From: Candidatus Doudnabacteria bacterium | GTDB lineage: Bacteria > Patescibacteriota > Doudnabacteria > UBA920 | DNA: 32,120 nucleotides | Reading direction: 5' to 3' | NCBI GenBank assembly: GCA_903908535.1 | Contig: CAIVSE010000046.1 | Coordinates: forward strand, 1-32,120 | Shown here: positions 1 to 7,813 of the stretch, piece after piece | Layout: each line of letters opens with the position of its first letter | How positions within the stretch are numbered: position 1 is the first letter of the stretch | The notes under the pieces: model-generated | The model's input: the letters and a program-made list of their open reading frames with translations, nothing else | Database searches by the model: none | What the model was told of the DNA's origin: nothing | Made by a program: the position numbers and the translations under genes

Positions 1-13
1 AGTCTTGTACAAT

Positions 14-61
14 GGAAGATGATACCTCCCCGAGCACATTATTCCAGCGGAAGATGATACC
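14..61 (+). repeat. Duplicated left tip of the insertion sequence
   Basis: GGAAGATGATACC is present twice in direct orientation (14-26 and 49-61). The right end at 1398-1410 has a single inverted copy. Either the left end needs two transposase-binding sites or the outer copy is left over from an earlier insertion of a related element. Confidence 0.7.
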
Positions 62-129
62 CCAAAACAGGGACTGAAACCCTTAAACATGGGCTGGGAT
101 GAAAACGCGCGAGCCGCCATAATTGAAGA

Positions 130-1374
130 ATGGACATCAATATGGACGACTCACGCATAGTGAGCATACCCGAACTTCGGGAATTTTTAAAGGTCAACAG
201 TGATTTTAAATTTAAAGCCAATGGCAGAAAGGAGCGTTACCAATGGATTAACGACACCTTGAATCGTTTCAGTTACTTAAAACTCAAAAAGCAGGCGGAC
301 AAATCATCGGTGTTAAAATATATATTGCGCCTGACCGGCCTGTCCAAAGTCCATTTAAAAAGGTTGGTTAGCAGGAAAAAGGACAATGGCATACTTTTAC
401 TTTCTGAAAACTGGGGGAAGAAAAATACCTTTAAGACGGTTTATGGGCCGACAGACATCCAGCTTTTGGTTAAAGTCGATAACGCCCATAACCGGCTCAA
501 TGGTCCGGCCACCAAAAAGATCTTAATCAGCGAATGGACAGATTATGGCAAAACAGAATTTGAAAACTTAAAGAACATCTCCATTTCCACGATATACGCG
601 CTGCGCCAAACCAAACAGTATATTTCCCATTCCACGACCTTTACCGATACTGACCCGGTAAAGAGAAATATCGGACAACGGATGAAACCCCAGCCAAACG
701 GAATTCCAGGCTATTTGCGGGTGGATACGGTGCATCAGGGCGATAAAGACGGACAAAAAGGCGTATACCACATTAATCTGGTTGACGAAGTGCTGCAATG
801 GGAACTGTTGGTTTGCGTGGAGGGAATTTCAGAAAAGTTTTTAAAGCCCGCCCTGGAAACCATTTTAATTTGTTTTCCTTTCATTCTCCACGGTTTCCAT
901 TCCGACAATGGGGGCGAATATATTAATCACGTGGTTGCCGACATTCTTAACAGGCTCTCCATTAAACAGACTAAATCCCGTTCCCGCCACTGCAATGACA
1001 ATGCTTTGGCCGAAAGCAAGAACGGCAGCATTGTCAGGAAATGGTTTGGCAGGAACCACATCCCAAGAAAGTTCGCGCCGGTCATAAATATCTTTTGCCA
1101 AACCTACTTAAACCTTTACTTAAACTTCCACAGACCCTGCGGCTTCGCCACCACCAAGGCTGACCATAAAGGCAAACAGAAAAAAATTTACGAATTTGAA
1201 AATTATCTAACTCCTTACCAAAAATTAAAGACTTTGGAAAACTGGACGCAATATTTAGCCCCAGGACGGACGGAAAAAGAGCTGGATGATATTTGTTCCG
1301 CCCACAGTTCCACCGATTTCGCGGAACTATTGCAAAAAGAAAAAACCAAGTTATTTAAAAAATTTAAACTTTAA
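130..1374 (+). CDS. IS transposase, integrase-core (rve, DDE) family
   Basis: This 414-residue protein would catalyse transposition of the element around it. A helix-turn-helix-like segment lies near residues 60-85, and an RNase H-fold integrase core follows. The acidic triad is readable: D199 in RVDTVH, D259 in FHSDNGGEY and E295 in NALAESKNG, giving D-59-D-35-E spacing as in rve-type (IS3/IS481/retroviral) enzymes. The gene has no frameshift. The C-terminal ~90 residues carry the LNFHRPCGF-type segment typical of this superfamily. Start ATG 130 is the first in-frame ATG. The exact IS family is uncertain. Confidence 0.88.
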   Translation: MDINMDDSRIVSIPELREFLKVNSDFKFKANGRKERYQWINDTLNRFSYLKLKKQADKSSVLKYILRLTGLSKVHLKRLVSRKKDNGILLLSENWGKKNTFKTVYGPTDIQLLVKVDNAHNRLNGPATKKILISEWTDYGKTEFENLKNISISTIYALRQTKQYISHSTTFTDTDPVKRNIGQRMKPQPNGIPGYLRVDTVHQGDKDGQKGVYHINLVDEVLQWELLVCVEGISEKFLKPALETILICFPFILHGFHSDNGGEYINHVVADILNRLSIKQTKSRSRHCNDNALAESKNGSIVRKWFGRNHIPRKFAPVINIFCQTYLNLYLNFHRPCGFATTKADHKGKQKKIYEFENYLTPYQKLKTLENWTQYLAPGRTEKELDDICSAHSSTDFAELLQKEKTKLFKKFKL

Positions 1375-1495
1375 TTTCAATTTTTGGCGCTGGCGGCGGA
1401 GGTATCATCTCTTGACTGGAAAATACTGTGCTAAATTCAATTAGTAAAGAAAAATATAAAGTGTTATGATTAAGCCAATATAATTAAAAAATATT

Positions 1496-2581
1496 ATGGA
1501 AATAAATACCCCACAAACAAATATACCAACAGCAACAAATACAACTCCCCCGCCGACAACAAATTCCACAACTCCTGGTATGAGTCCGATAGTTCCGGTG
1601 GGTGCAAAAATAATTGCTGTTTTATTTTATATTGTCTCAATCTTTTTAATCGCTGGCGGCATAATGCTGTTTGCGTTAAGCTCTACCGGTGCGCAATTTT
1701 TAGGTAACTTCGGCGTGACCGCAGGGGTTGTTCCCGGAATACTCGACGTATTATGGGGCATCCTTAGTTTCTTTGCTGGCCGCGGATTGTGGACTGGTCA
1801 GAAATGGGGCAAGCTATTAGCTGTTACCATTAGTGCATTATATATAATTTTTGGGGTTATCACTATTTTTACTTTAGGTAGTACAAGCTATATTTCCCTG
1901 ATTATTAACATTGTCATAATTTTATATTTACTGCTCAACAAAAATATCCATACTGCTCTTGCTTCAACTAAACCGCTTGGGAAAGCTATATTGCTCCCCA
2001 TCTTGGCTATTATTGTTTATGCTGGTATGGAATTTGCAAACCTTATGCCAAAGCAAACAGCAATCTATCAAGTAAACCAAATGGCCAATCAACTAGAGCA
2101 GAATCAAAATCCAACCGTCGTTGCTCCAGCTACTCCCCAATTAGCAACCCCACCAGCCGCTATCGCCACCAGCGCAACTAATGGGATTAGTAACGGAATA
2201 TATACCAACACCAATTATGGCTTCCAAATTTCGGTTCCAGACGGTACAACATATTTTGAGGACACCCAAAGCACCCCAAAATATAGTTTAATGTTCGATA
2301 ACCCCCAAAATCAATCTATACTTGGTTTTACAATAAGTCCCGCAACCGGAGATTTGCCTTCCATGATTAATGAAGAGTACTCCACGACCCCACCACAACA
2401 GGAAACTACCACAACAATTGCTGGCAAGCAGGCAATTCACGCCAGTATAACCGCTGACGGCGGGACATTTGATGCTTATTTCCTAATTTATAACGGAAAT
2501 TTTTATGAAATAGGACAAGGCAGGGCCATTACGTCCACGCAATTAGGAACATTTGTTCAGACTTTAAAATTCACTAAATAA
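1496..2581 (+). CDS. Polytopic membrane protein with external C-terminal domain
   Basis: This is a 361-residue protein of unknown function. Residues 1-30 are Pro/Thr/Asn-rich. Five hydrophobic stretches follow, at about 37-60, 76-98, 104-126, 130-148 and 162-182. A Gln/Pro/Ala/Thr linker (190-212) leads to a soluble domain (213-361) that opens with a YTNTNYGFQISVPDG stretch; the Y-N-YGF-I-P pattern is common at the start of exported PsbP-like or lipoprotein-type domains. An odd number of helices would place the two ends on opposite sides of the membrane. The coding sequence is more AT-rich than the pilus genes. A TATAAT at 1479-1484 would give an almost leaderless transcript. A strong terminator follows. 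Confidence 0.8.
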   Translation: MEINTPQTNIPTATNTTPPPTTNSTTPGMSPIVPVGAKIIAVLFYIVSIFLIAGGIMLFALSSTGAQFLGNFGVTAGVVPGILDVLWGILSFFAGRGLWTGQKWGKLLAVTISALYIIFGVITIFTLGSTSYISLIINIVIILYLLLNKNIHTALASTKPLGKAILLPILAIIVYAGMEFANLMPKQTAIYQVNQMANQLEQNQNPTVVAPATPQLATPPAAIATSATNGISNGIYTNTNYGFQISVPDGTTYFEDTQSTPKYSLMFDNPQNQSILGFTISPATGDLPSMINEEYSTTPPQQETTTTIAGKQAIHASITADGGTFDAYFLIYNGNFYEIGQGRAITSTQLGTFVQTLKFTK

Positions 2582-2594
2582 TAGACTATAAATT

Positions 2595-2632
2595 AAACCG
2601 CCACTATAAATTTTAGTGACGGTTTTTTTTAT
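2595..2632 (+). terminator. Rho-independent terminator after the 1496-2581 gene
   Basis: A 12-bp stem with one mismatch (AAACCGCCACTA against TAGTGACGGTTT, seven-base loop) is followed by a run of T at 2623-2630. It ends plus-strand transcription and overlaps the stop codon of the convergent minus-strand gene. Confidence 0.85.
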
Positions 2633-3453
2633 TTTATTAATTTCTTTTTTTGTTTCTTTAAATGATTCTTCCCGCTCACAATACTTTTTCCTAAACGTTT
2701 TTCTAACTGTTTTCTGGCGCCGCCGGCAATGTCTCCGCCGGCTTGGGCGTCGCTCTTTAATTTTGGCAGGCCTTGGGAATCTTCCGTCCTATGGATTTCC
2801 GTAGTGGAACGTTCGCCCAGCATGGTAAAAATGAGTTCAAAGTCATCCATATGGTCGCGTAAATTTTGGCGCTTTAAACCTTTAAGTTTTTTGTATTCTT
2901 TGGGCGTGATGCCAAAAGTGGCTTTGGAAATTTCCGAAGTTAAAATTTCATAATCCGTTTGCTCGCGCGCTCCCCGCTTTTGCCACTCATCGGTTAATTC
3001 TTCGCGAATGGTAATGCCGCGCATTCTCTTTTCTATCCAGTCTTTCGGATAACCTTTTAGCTTATATAGCATCCTTGTTCTTTTGGTAGCCAGTTCCGGA
3101 TCCTCAATTTCCTGGACCCTTTCATAACCTACTTTTGCTAACCAGCGTTTAAAAGGCTCCGCCTTGGGCGAGGGAATTGATTGCACAATACGAAATAAGC
3201 CTTCTGTATTGGCACAATCAGTTTCGCGCATTTTTCCATCAGGAGCAACTAATTTGAACTGTCGACAAATTGTCGACGGTTCAAAGCCGTCCTCATCTTT
3301 TACCCTTACCTTCATTCTAAACCAGTAATCACGGGCATTTACGCTATCAGTTAAAGCTTCTATTACGTCCACAACTGAAAACCACCACTCGTTTTGGTAA
3401 ATAATCTTCCTTATTTGCTTACCTTTAAACAGGGCCATTTTTGTAGTATCCAT
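2629..3453 (-). CDS. BRO-N / DinD-like DNA-binding family protein
   Basis: This 274-residue protein opens with a BRO-N-type domain: FKGKQIRKIIYQNEWWFSVVD (about residues 9-29), then a variable middle and a FKRWLAKVGYERVQE segment near 105-125. The C-terminal half (TDYEILTSEI, FGITPKEYK, LTEIHRTEDSQGL-like and GGDIAGGARKQLE stretches) resembles the DNA-damage-inducible protein DinD family. BRO-N proteins are known from phages and mobile regions as antirepressor-like DNA-binding proteins; DinD of E. coli is SOS-induced. The role here is inferred only at family level. The tail is Lys-rich. ATG 3453 is used; ATG 3438 (MALFKGK) is an alternative. The IS and an ORF6N gene nearby suggest an accessory island. 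Confidence 0.8.
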   Translation of the reverse strand: MDTTKMALFKGKQIRKIIYQNEWWFSVVDVIEALTDSVNARDYWFRMKVRVKDEDGFEPSTICRQFKLVAPDGKMRETDCANTEGLFRIVQSIPSPKAEPFKRWLAKVGYERVQEIEDPELATKRTRMLYKLKGYPKDWIEKRMRGITIREELTDEWQKRGAREQTDYEILTSEISKATFGITPKEYKKLKGLKRQNLRDHMDDFELIFTMLGERSTTEIHRTEDSQGLPKLKSDAQAGGDIAGGARKQLEKRLGKSIVSGKNHLKKQKKKLIK

Positions 3454-3459
3454 GTTTTA

Positions 3460-3489
3460 ATTGTACGCCCAAAATTAAAATCCATCCAA
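3460..3489 (-). promoter_or_regulatory. Candidate promoter for the BRO/DinD-like gene
   Basis: On the minus strand TTGGAT (3484-3489) and TACAAT (3460-3465) are 18 bp apart. The -10 lies only six bases from ATG 3453, so the message would be leaderless, or translation starts at ATG 3438. Confidence 0.4.
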
Positions 3490-3497
3490 CCGGTTTT

Positions 3498-3607
3498 TTA
3501 TCCACACCTGTGCATATAAATTCTCAATTCCCGCATTTCTTGGTAAAAATTTGTTATGTTTCTGTTAACTTTTTGTTATGAATTTGTTATCACGGTTTTT
3601 CTATAAT
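3498..3607 (+). promoter_or_regulatory. Phased-repeat promoter module, copy 1
   Basis: A TTATCCACA box (3498-3506), part of an imperfect palindrome with TGTGCATA, is followed by four hexamers at exact 11-bp intervals: TGTTAT 3552, TGTTAA 3563, TGTTAT 3574, TGTTAT 3585. A TATAAT -10 at 3602-3607 starts 17 bp after the start of the last repeat. No good -35 is present (the last TTGTTA is only 12 bp from the -10), as expected of an activator-dependent promoter. It points at the secreted peptidase gene. The same layout recurs at 14083-14192 and 18348-18458. Confidence 0.65.
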
Positions 3608-3632
3608 GAAAATATATCATTAATTTAAAATA

Positions 3633-3704
3633 TATATGGGTAAACCCATATAAACTCCTCGGCTCACAAATTCATAACTGAATTTGTTTCGCCCTACGTC
3701 GTTT
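3633..3704 (+). promoter_or_regulatory. Folded 5' leader of the peptidase gene
   Basis: Two perfect 8-bp hairpins lie between the predicted transcription start (~3614) and the start codon: TATATGGG/CCCATATA (3633-3652) and CAAATTCA/TGAATTTG (3667-3686). The last bases, TCGCCCTACGTCGTTTATG, resemble the leader ends of the pilus ATPase gene (14006) and the MacA-like gene (32080). Confidence 0.5.
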
Positions 3705-4889
3705 ATGAGCAAAAAAACTTTTAGTTTGATTATTGCCACGTTGCTTTTATTGACGCCGTTTTTCAGCAAAGCCCAAAGCGTAAGCAAGCACGGACGGGTT
3801 TGCAGCATAACAAAAACCGGCGGTTTGGCCAGCTGCCATATCCAAGTGTTATTGGATAGTAATAATATTCCGTTGGTTTCAGGTTCTCCCATGGGTTACG
3901 GGCCAACGCAATTGCGTGGCGCTTATGGCGTTTCCGGCCGCGCGGCAGGAACGCCTATTATTACCATTGTGGACGCCTACGATGACCCCACCATAAAGAA
4001 CGATTTAGACGCGTATAGTCTGCAGTTCCATTTGCCGGTGTTGCCGCTGTGTAAAATTGCGGCCGCAAAATCCACAGTCCCCTGCCTGCAAAAAATTAAC
4101 CAAACCGGGGGTAAAGCCGTACCGGCCGCCAACGGCGACTGGTCTATGGAAATAGCTTTAGACGTGGAAGCCAGCCACGCCATGTGCGAAAATTGCAGCC
4201 TGATTTTAGTGGAAGCCAAATCGCCCAATATGACTAATTTATTTACGGCCGTGGATACCGCGGCCAAAACCGGCGCAATTGCCGTTTCCAGTTCCTGGGG
4301 CGGACCGGAATACAAAGGCGAAACTAAATTAGATAAACACTTTAACCATTCCGGAAGTGCTTTTACCGTCAGTTCCGGCGACAGCGGCTATGGCGTGCAG
4401 TATCCGGCAGCTTCGCCTTTTGTGACGGCCGTGGGCGGCACGTCGCTGTATATGAACGGCAACAGTTATTCTAATGAAGATGCCTGGAGCGGCGCCGGCA
4501 GCGGTTGCAGCCGGTTTGAAGCTAAACCAGCCTGGCAAAAAGATGTTTTATGCAAGGGCCGCACTGTCGCCGATGTCTCCGCAGTGGCCGACCCGTCCAC
4601 GGGCGCGGCTATTTACAGCAGTACCAGCCCCAAAGGGCAAAAAGGCTGGTTTACGGCCGGCGGCACCAGTTTGGCCGCGCCAATTATTGCCGGCATTTAC
4701 GCTTTGGGAGGCCTAACTAAAAATCAAACTGCCAACAGCTTACCCTATTTATTTGGCAATAAAAATAATTTACATGACGTTGTAGGCGGCAGTAACGGAA
4801 TTTGCAACCCTTCCTATTTATGCACCGGCAAAACTAAATACGACGGACCAACGGGTTTAGGCTCGCCTAACGGATTGGGAGCATTTTAA
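3705..4889 (+). CDS. Secreted sedolisin-type (S53) serine-carboxyl peptidase
   Basis: This is a 394-residue exported peptidase. Residues 1-24 are a signal peptide (KK, hydrophobic core, then SKAQS). Sedolisin catalytic residues are recognisable: E149 and D153 in WSMEIALDVE, the oxyanion Asp D226 in SSGDSG, and Ser322 in GGTSLAAP. The C-terminal YDGPTGLGSPNG resembles the calcium-site segment of the family. Several Cys pairs (for example C161/C164, C268/C283) suggest disulfides. The usual ~180-residue activation prodomain is missing; only ~60 residues precede the catalytic domain. ATG 3705 is preferred to TTG 3684, because the TTG lies in a leader hairpin and the ATG directly begins a clean signal peptide. 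The stop is one base before the ORF6N start. Confidence 0.85.
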   Translation: MSKKTFSLIIATLLLLTPFFSKAQSVSKHGRVCSITKTGGLASCHIQVLLDSNNIPLVSGSPMGYGPTQLRGAYGVSGRAAGTPIITIVDAYDDPTIKNDLDAYSLQFHLPVLPLCKIAAAKSTVPCLQKINQTGGKAVPAANGDWSMEIALDVEASHAMCENCSLILVEAKSPNMTNLFTAVDTAAKTGAIAVSSSWGGPEYKGETKLDKHFNHSGSAFTVSSGDSGYGVQYPAASPFVTAVGGTSLYMNGNSYSNEDAWSGAGSGCSRFEAKPAWQKDVLCKGRTVADVSAVADPSTGAAIYSSTSPKGQKGWFTAGGTSLAAPIIAGIYALGGLTKNQTANSLPYLFGNKNNLHDVVGGSNGICNPSYLCTGKTKYDGPTGLGSPNGLGAF

Positions 4890-4890
4890 T

Positions 4891-5430
4891 ATGGCCGAAA
4901 CTGACTTAATCAACCTCATCCCCGTCCCAACTGAATTTATAGAACGAAGAATTTATCTTATCCGAGGACAAAAAGTTATGCTGGACAGCGACTTGGCGGA
5001 ACTTTACCAGGTGCCGACCAAACGTTTAAATGAAGCAGTAAAGCGTAATTTATCGCGTTTTCCTGAAGATTTTATGTTCCAGCTTAATAAACATGAGGCT
5101 AAAATCATAGGATCTTTAAGGTCGCAATTTGCGACCTTAAACCGAGGTGGGCATAGAAAATATCTGCCTTATACATTCACAGAACATGGGGTAGCTATGC
5201 TCTCTTCTATCCTTAGCAGCGAAACAGCTATCCAAATGAACATTCTAATAATCCGCGCATTCATTAAAATGAAGCAGGTTCTAGCTGCAAACGAAAGTCT
5301 CACCAAAAAAGTTGATAAAATTGAGCATGTTCAGGAATTTCATGACAGGGTACTCATTGGTGTGGTCAAAGACATTAAAAAAATTAAAAATCCTCCACGG
5401 ACAAATGCCATAGGGTTCAGGATTAAATAA
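4891..5430 (+). CDS. ORF6N domain protein
   Basis: This 179-residue protein has an ORF6N domain at about residues 17-110: IYLIRGQKVMLDSDLAELYQV, then AVKRNLSRFPEDFMFQL and YLPYTFTEHGVAML. ORF6N is a phage/mobile-element-associated domain thought to bind DNA, often next to KilA-N or antirepressor domains. The C-terminal ~60 residues look like a short coiled-coil (VDKIEHVQEFHDRV) with a basic tail. It starts one base after the peptidase stop, so the two may be co-transcribed although their functions look unrelated. A long palindrome lies inside the coding sequence (5116-5140). Confidence 0.85.
   Translation: MAETDLINLIPVPTEFIERRIYLIRGQKVMLDSDLAELYQVPTKRLNEAVKRNLSRFPEDFMFQLNKHEAKIIGSLRSQFATLNRGGHRKYLPYTFTEHGVAMLSSILSSETAIQMNILIIRAFIKMKQVLAANESLTKKVDKIEHVQEFHDRVLIGVVKDIKKIKNPPRTNAIGFRIK
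5116..5140 (+). repeat. 25-bp perfect palindrome inside the ORF6N gene
   Basis: TTAAGGTCGCAA and TTGCGACCTTAA flank one central base. It encodes LRSQFATL of the ORF6N domain. A shorter version, TCGCAAATTGCGA, lies at 5441-5453, just after the stop codon of the same gene. Confidence 0.75.
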
Positions 5431-5480
5431 ATTTTTAAAATCGCAAATTGCGACCAATTCATACCAAATGTAAAGTTAAC

Positions 5481-5509
5481 TTGACATTAAATAATTAAAG
5501 AAATATAAT
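5481..5509 (+). promoter_or_regulatory. Sigma-70-type promoter of the redox cluster
   Basis: Consensus TTGACA (5481-5486) and TATAAT (5504-5509) are 17 bp apart. Transcription would start near 5516, about 25 bases before the dipZ-like start codon. No Shine-Dalgarno sequence is visible in that leader. Confidence 0.9.
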
Positions 5510-5540
5510 AGAAATACCTTAAAAAATCAAAATAACTCTT

Positions 5541-7235
5541 ATGGCTATCCAAATTTTGTTTGCGGTCTTGGCCGGTATTTTAACCATTGCCGCGCCGTGC
5601 ATTTTGCCCATGCTGCCCATTTTGTTAGGCGCTTCCGTTGGCCAACAGAGCCGGCAGAGGCCATTGTTCATTGTTTTAGGTTTTATTGTGACTTTTACCG
5701 CGGCCTCACTGCTGCTTTCGGCAATTATCCAAAGCCTTCATTTTAATCCTAATTTAATTAGGGATATTGCCATTGTCCTGCTGGCCATATTCGGAATATT
5801 TTTATTATGGCCCAAACCGTTTGAACTTCTTACCGCCAAACTTTCAGGCATTATTAACAAAGCCGGCCAGACCAAAAGCCAGGGCAATTGGGGCGGCCTG
5901 CTGCTTGGGTTAACTTTAGGTTTGGTCTGGACGCCATGCGCCGGACCAATTTTGGGTTCCATTTTAACTTTAATCGCGACTCAGGGCAGCACCACAAAAT
6001 CTGTTGCCTTAATTATTGCTTACGCTTTGGGCGCCGGGATTCCCATGCTGGTTATCGCTTACGGCAGCCAATACATTACCACTAAAGTCCGCTGGCTGGC
6101 CCGGTATTCCACCCGCCTGCAGCAAATTTTTGGCGTGCTGATTTTGCTGTTGGCCGTAGCCATGTTTTTCCAATATGATGTTGCGATAGAAAACCAGCTC
6201 ACCGCGATTTTTCCGCAAAGCACTTTGGAAAATAAACTTGCGGGACAGAATGAAAACCCGTCCATGGATACGGCCACAAATATGGCCGCGCCGGCAACTC
6301 CCGTTTCCACATCAAGCCCTGCGGCAACCAAACCCTTGGATGTCGTAAAACTTGGCAATTATGGCCAGGCCCCGGACTTTACCGGTATTACCAACTGGCT
6401 AAATTCCCCGCCGCTGACTATGGCCCAGCTGAAAGGTAAGGTTGTACTCGTAGACTTTTGGACCTATTCCTGCATTAATTGCATCCGCACGCTGCCTTTT
6501 GTGACTAAATGGTACAACACTTACCAGAGCAGCGGCCTGGTGGTGGTGGGCGTGCACACGCCGGAATTTGCTTTTGAACAGGACACCGGCAATGTCGCCG
6601 ACGCCATTAAACGCTTTGGCATTAATTATCCGGTGGCGCAGGACAACAACTACGGGACCTGGAACGCCTACAACAACCAATACTGGCCGGCCGAATATTT
6701 AATTGACCAGCGGGGACAAATAGTTTACGAAGATTTTGGCGAGGGCAACTACAATAATATGGAAAATGCCATCAGACAGCTGCTTGGTTACAGCACGGCC
6801 GTGGGCATGGAAAACGGACAAAGCTTAAACGGCATTGACTCGCCGGAAATGTACTTTGAACCGTCACGTTTGGAAAACCTTACGCCCAGCCAGCAGCCAA
6901 GCAGCCAGCCGCAAAATTATACCCCGCCGCAAAATTTGGCCTTAAATAATTTCGCCCTGGGCGGCAGCTGGCAATTTTTCCAGGACCACGCGCAATTAAT
7001 GCAGCCGGGCGGCAGCATTGAGTTGCATTTTTCTTCCGGCAAAGTCTACATGGTCGCCTCGGCTGACCAGCCCGTGACATTACATATAACCGTGGACGGC
7101 CAGTCCCAGCCCGACGTCACGGTTCAGGCCTCCCAACTTTATACCCTATTTGACTCAAGTAATTATTCCGAGCACACTATAAATATAACCATCCTGCAAG
7201 CCGGCCTGCAGGCCTTTACTTTTACTTTTGGCTGA
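5541..7235 (+). CDS. DipZ-like fusion: CcdA transmembrane domain, thioredoxin domain, beta-sandwich
   Basis: This 564-residue protein likely carries reducing power across the membrane. Residues 1-210 form a CcdA/DsbD-type domain with about six helices and two conserved Cys: C20 in [10 protein letters not shown] and C133 in WTPCAGP. A Pro/Ala/Thr linker (235-265) leads to an extracytoplasmic TlpA/AhpC-like thioredoxin domain with active site CINC (C311, C314) in [13 protein letters not shown] and the cis-Pro region YWPAEYLID (381-389). Residues ~467-564 form a carbohydrate-module-like beta-sandwich. This order matches mycobacterial DipZ. The cluster with MsrB fits electron supply to oxidised extracytoplasmic proteins. 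Its substrate is not known. Confidence 0.88.
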   Translation: MAIQILFAVLAGILTIAAPCILPMLPILLGASVGQQSRQRPLFIVLGFIVTFTAASLLLSAIIQSLHFNPNLIRDIAIVLLAIFGIFLLWPKPFELLTAKLSGIINKAGQTKSQGNWGGLLLGLTLGLVWTPCAGPILGSILTLIATQGSTTKSVALIIAYALGAGIPMLVIAYGSQYITTKVRWLARYSTRLQQIFGVLILLLAVAMFFQYDVAIENQLTAIFPQSTLENKLAGQNENPSMDTATNMAAPATPVSTSSPAATKPLDVVKLGNYGQAPDFTGITNWLNSPPLTMAQLKGKVVLVDFWTYSCINCIRTLPFVTKWYNTYQSSGLVVVGVHTPEFAFEQDTGNVADAIKRFGINYPVAQDNNYGTWNAYNNQYWPAEYLIDQRGQIVYEDFGEGNYNNMENAIRQLLGYSTAVGMENGQSLNGIDSPEMYFEPSRLENLTPSQQPSSQPQNYTPPQNLALNNFALGGSWQFFQDHAQLMQPGGSIELHFSSGKVYMVASADQPVTLHITVDGQSQPDVTVQASQLYTLFDSSNYSEHTINITILQAGLQAFTFTFG

Positions 7236-7248
7236 AACCCAACAATTT

Positions 7249-7443
7249 ATGCTTTTAAATTCCCTCAAACAACACCGTGAACACGCCGGCGCCACCCAGG
7301 AAACCCTGGCCAAAGCCGTGGGTGTGTCGCGCCAAACCATTATTGCCATAGAAAAAGGCAACTATGAGCCATCCCTAGGTTTAGCCTTAAAAATTGCCGG
7401 CCAATTTAAATTAAAAATTGAGGATATTTTTGTGTTACAATGA
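7249..7443 (+). CDS. Small XRE-family transcriptional regulator
   Basis: This 64-residue protein is almost entirely one helix-turn-helix domain: [28 protein letters not shown] spans helices 2-4, and the ending KIEDIFVLQ is typical of compact Cro/C1 (YgzD-like) regulators. ATG 7249 is preferred to TTG 7228, which would overlap the dipZ-like stop. The stop is seven bases before the next gene. Small XRE regulators are often paired with a downstream membrane protein, as here. The regulated target is unknown; its own cluster is plausible. Confidence 0.85.
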   Translation: MLLNSLKQHREHAGATQETLAKAVGVSRQTIIAIEKGNYEPSLGLALKIAGQFKLKIEDIFVLQ

Positions 7444-7450
7444 TACTATC

Positions 7451-7813
7451 ATGAAAACCATTATCTATTACGTCTTCCTATTAGTGTTTATAGCTTTAAT
7501 TGCCGGGGCGCTTATTATTGGCCGACCGAATGTTATGGGCATGCACCAAATGCTGGGCCTGGGCGCCGCGCTCATCCTTTATACCGTGGGTATGTCGTTT
7601 GTGGGTGAAGGCAAAAACCAGGACGAACGCCAAATTTTGCATAAAAATTTAGCCAACCGAGCCGGCCTTTTAGCCGGCACAATCATATTTTCTCTGGGAA
7701 TTTTATACCAGCTTTTAGCCAAACACAGCGTTGACTACTGGCTGCTGGCCGGCTTGGTTGTTATTAACCTCACCAAACTAATTAGTTTAATATTTTTAGA
7801 CCATGCAAATTGA
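7451..7813 (+). CDS. Small four-helix membrane protein (DUF2178-like)
   Basis: This is a 120-residue protein with four hydrophobic helices at about residues 3-24, 31-49, 69-88 and 93-115. A conserved-looking cytoplasmic loop, GKNQDERQILHKN, lies between the second and third. A DERxxxxxxKA-type loop between two pairs of helices is seen in DUF2178-type proteins that sit next to small XRE regulators; the match is by pattern only. ATG 7451 is chosen because it starts directly before the first helix. The end overlaps the msrB start by 11 bases, which suggests translational coupling. The function is unknown. Confidence 0.75.
   Translation: MKTIIYYVFLLVFIALIAGALIIGRPNVMGMHQMLGLGAALILYTVGMSFVGEGKNQDERQILHKNLANRAGLLAGTIIFSLGILYQLLAKHSVDYWLLAGLVVINLTKLISLIFLDHAN

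Larger units (their letters stand above)
14..1412 (+). mobile_element. Insertion sequence with DDE transposase
   Basis: The transposase gene lies between short inverted ends. AGATGATACCTCC at 17-29 is the exact reverse complement of GGAGGTATCATCT at 1398-1410. The left end carries a second copy of the tip: GGAAGATGATACC occurs at 14-26 and again at 49-61, 35 bp apart, which may be paired transposase-binding sites. No target-site duplication can be confirmed because only 13 bases lie to the left of the first tip. The transposase ORF is intact, so the element could be active. The family is not assigned. Confidence 0.75.

Noticed and set aside
3498-3607. Chromosome origin, because of the TTATCCACA box
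   Set aside because: Each site has only one consensus box, no dnaA or dnaN gene is near, and the arrays point at genes and end in promoter elements.
7228-7248. TTG start for the XRE regulator
   Set aside because: It overlaps the stop of the dipZ-like gene and adds residues that are not part of the domain; ATG 7249 is better.
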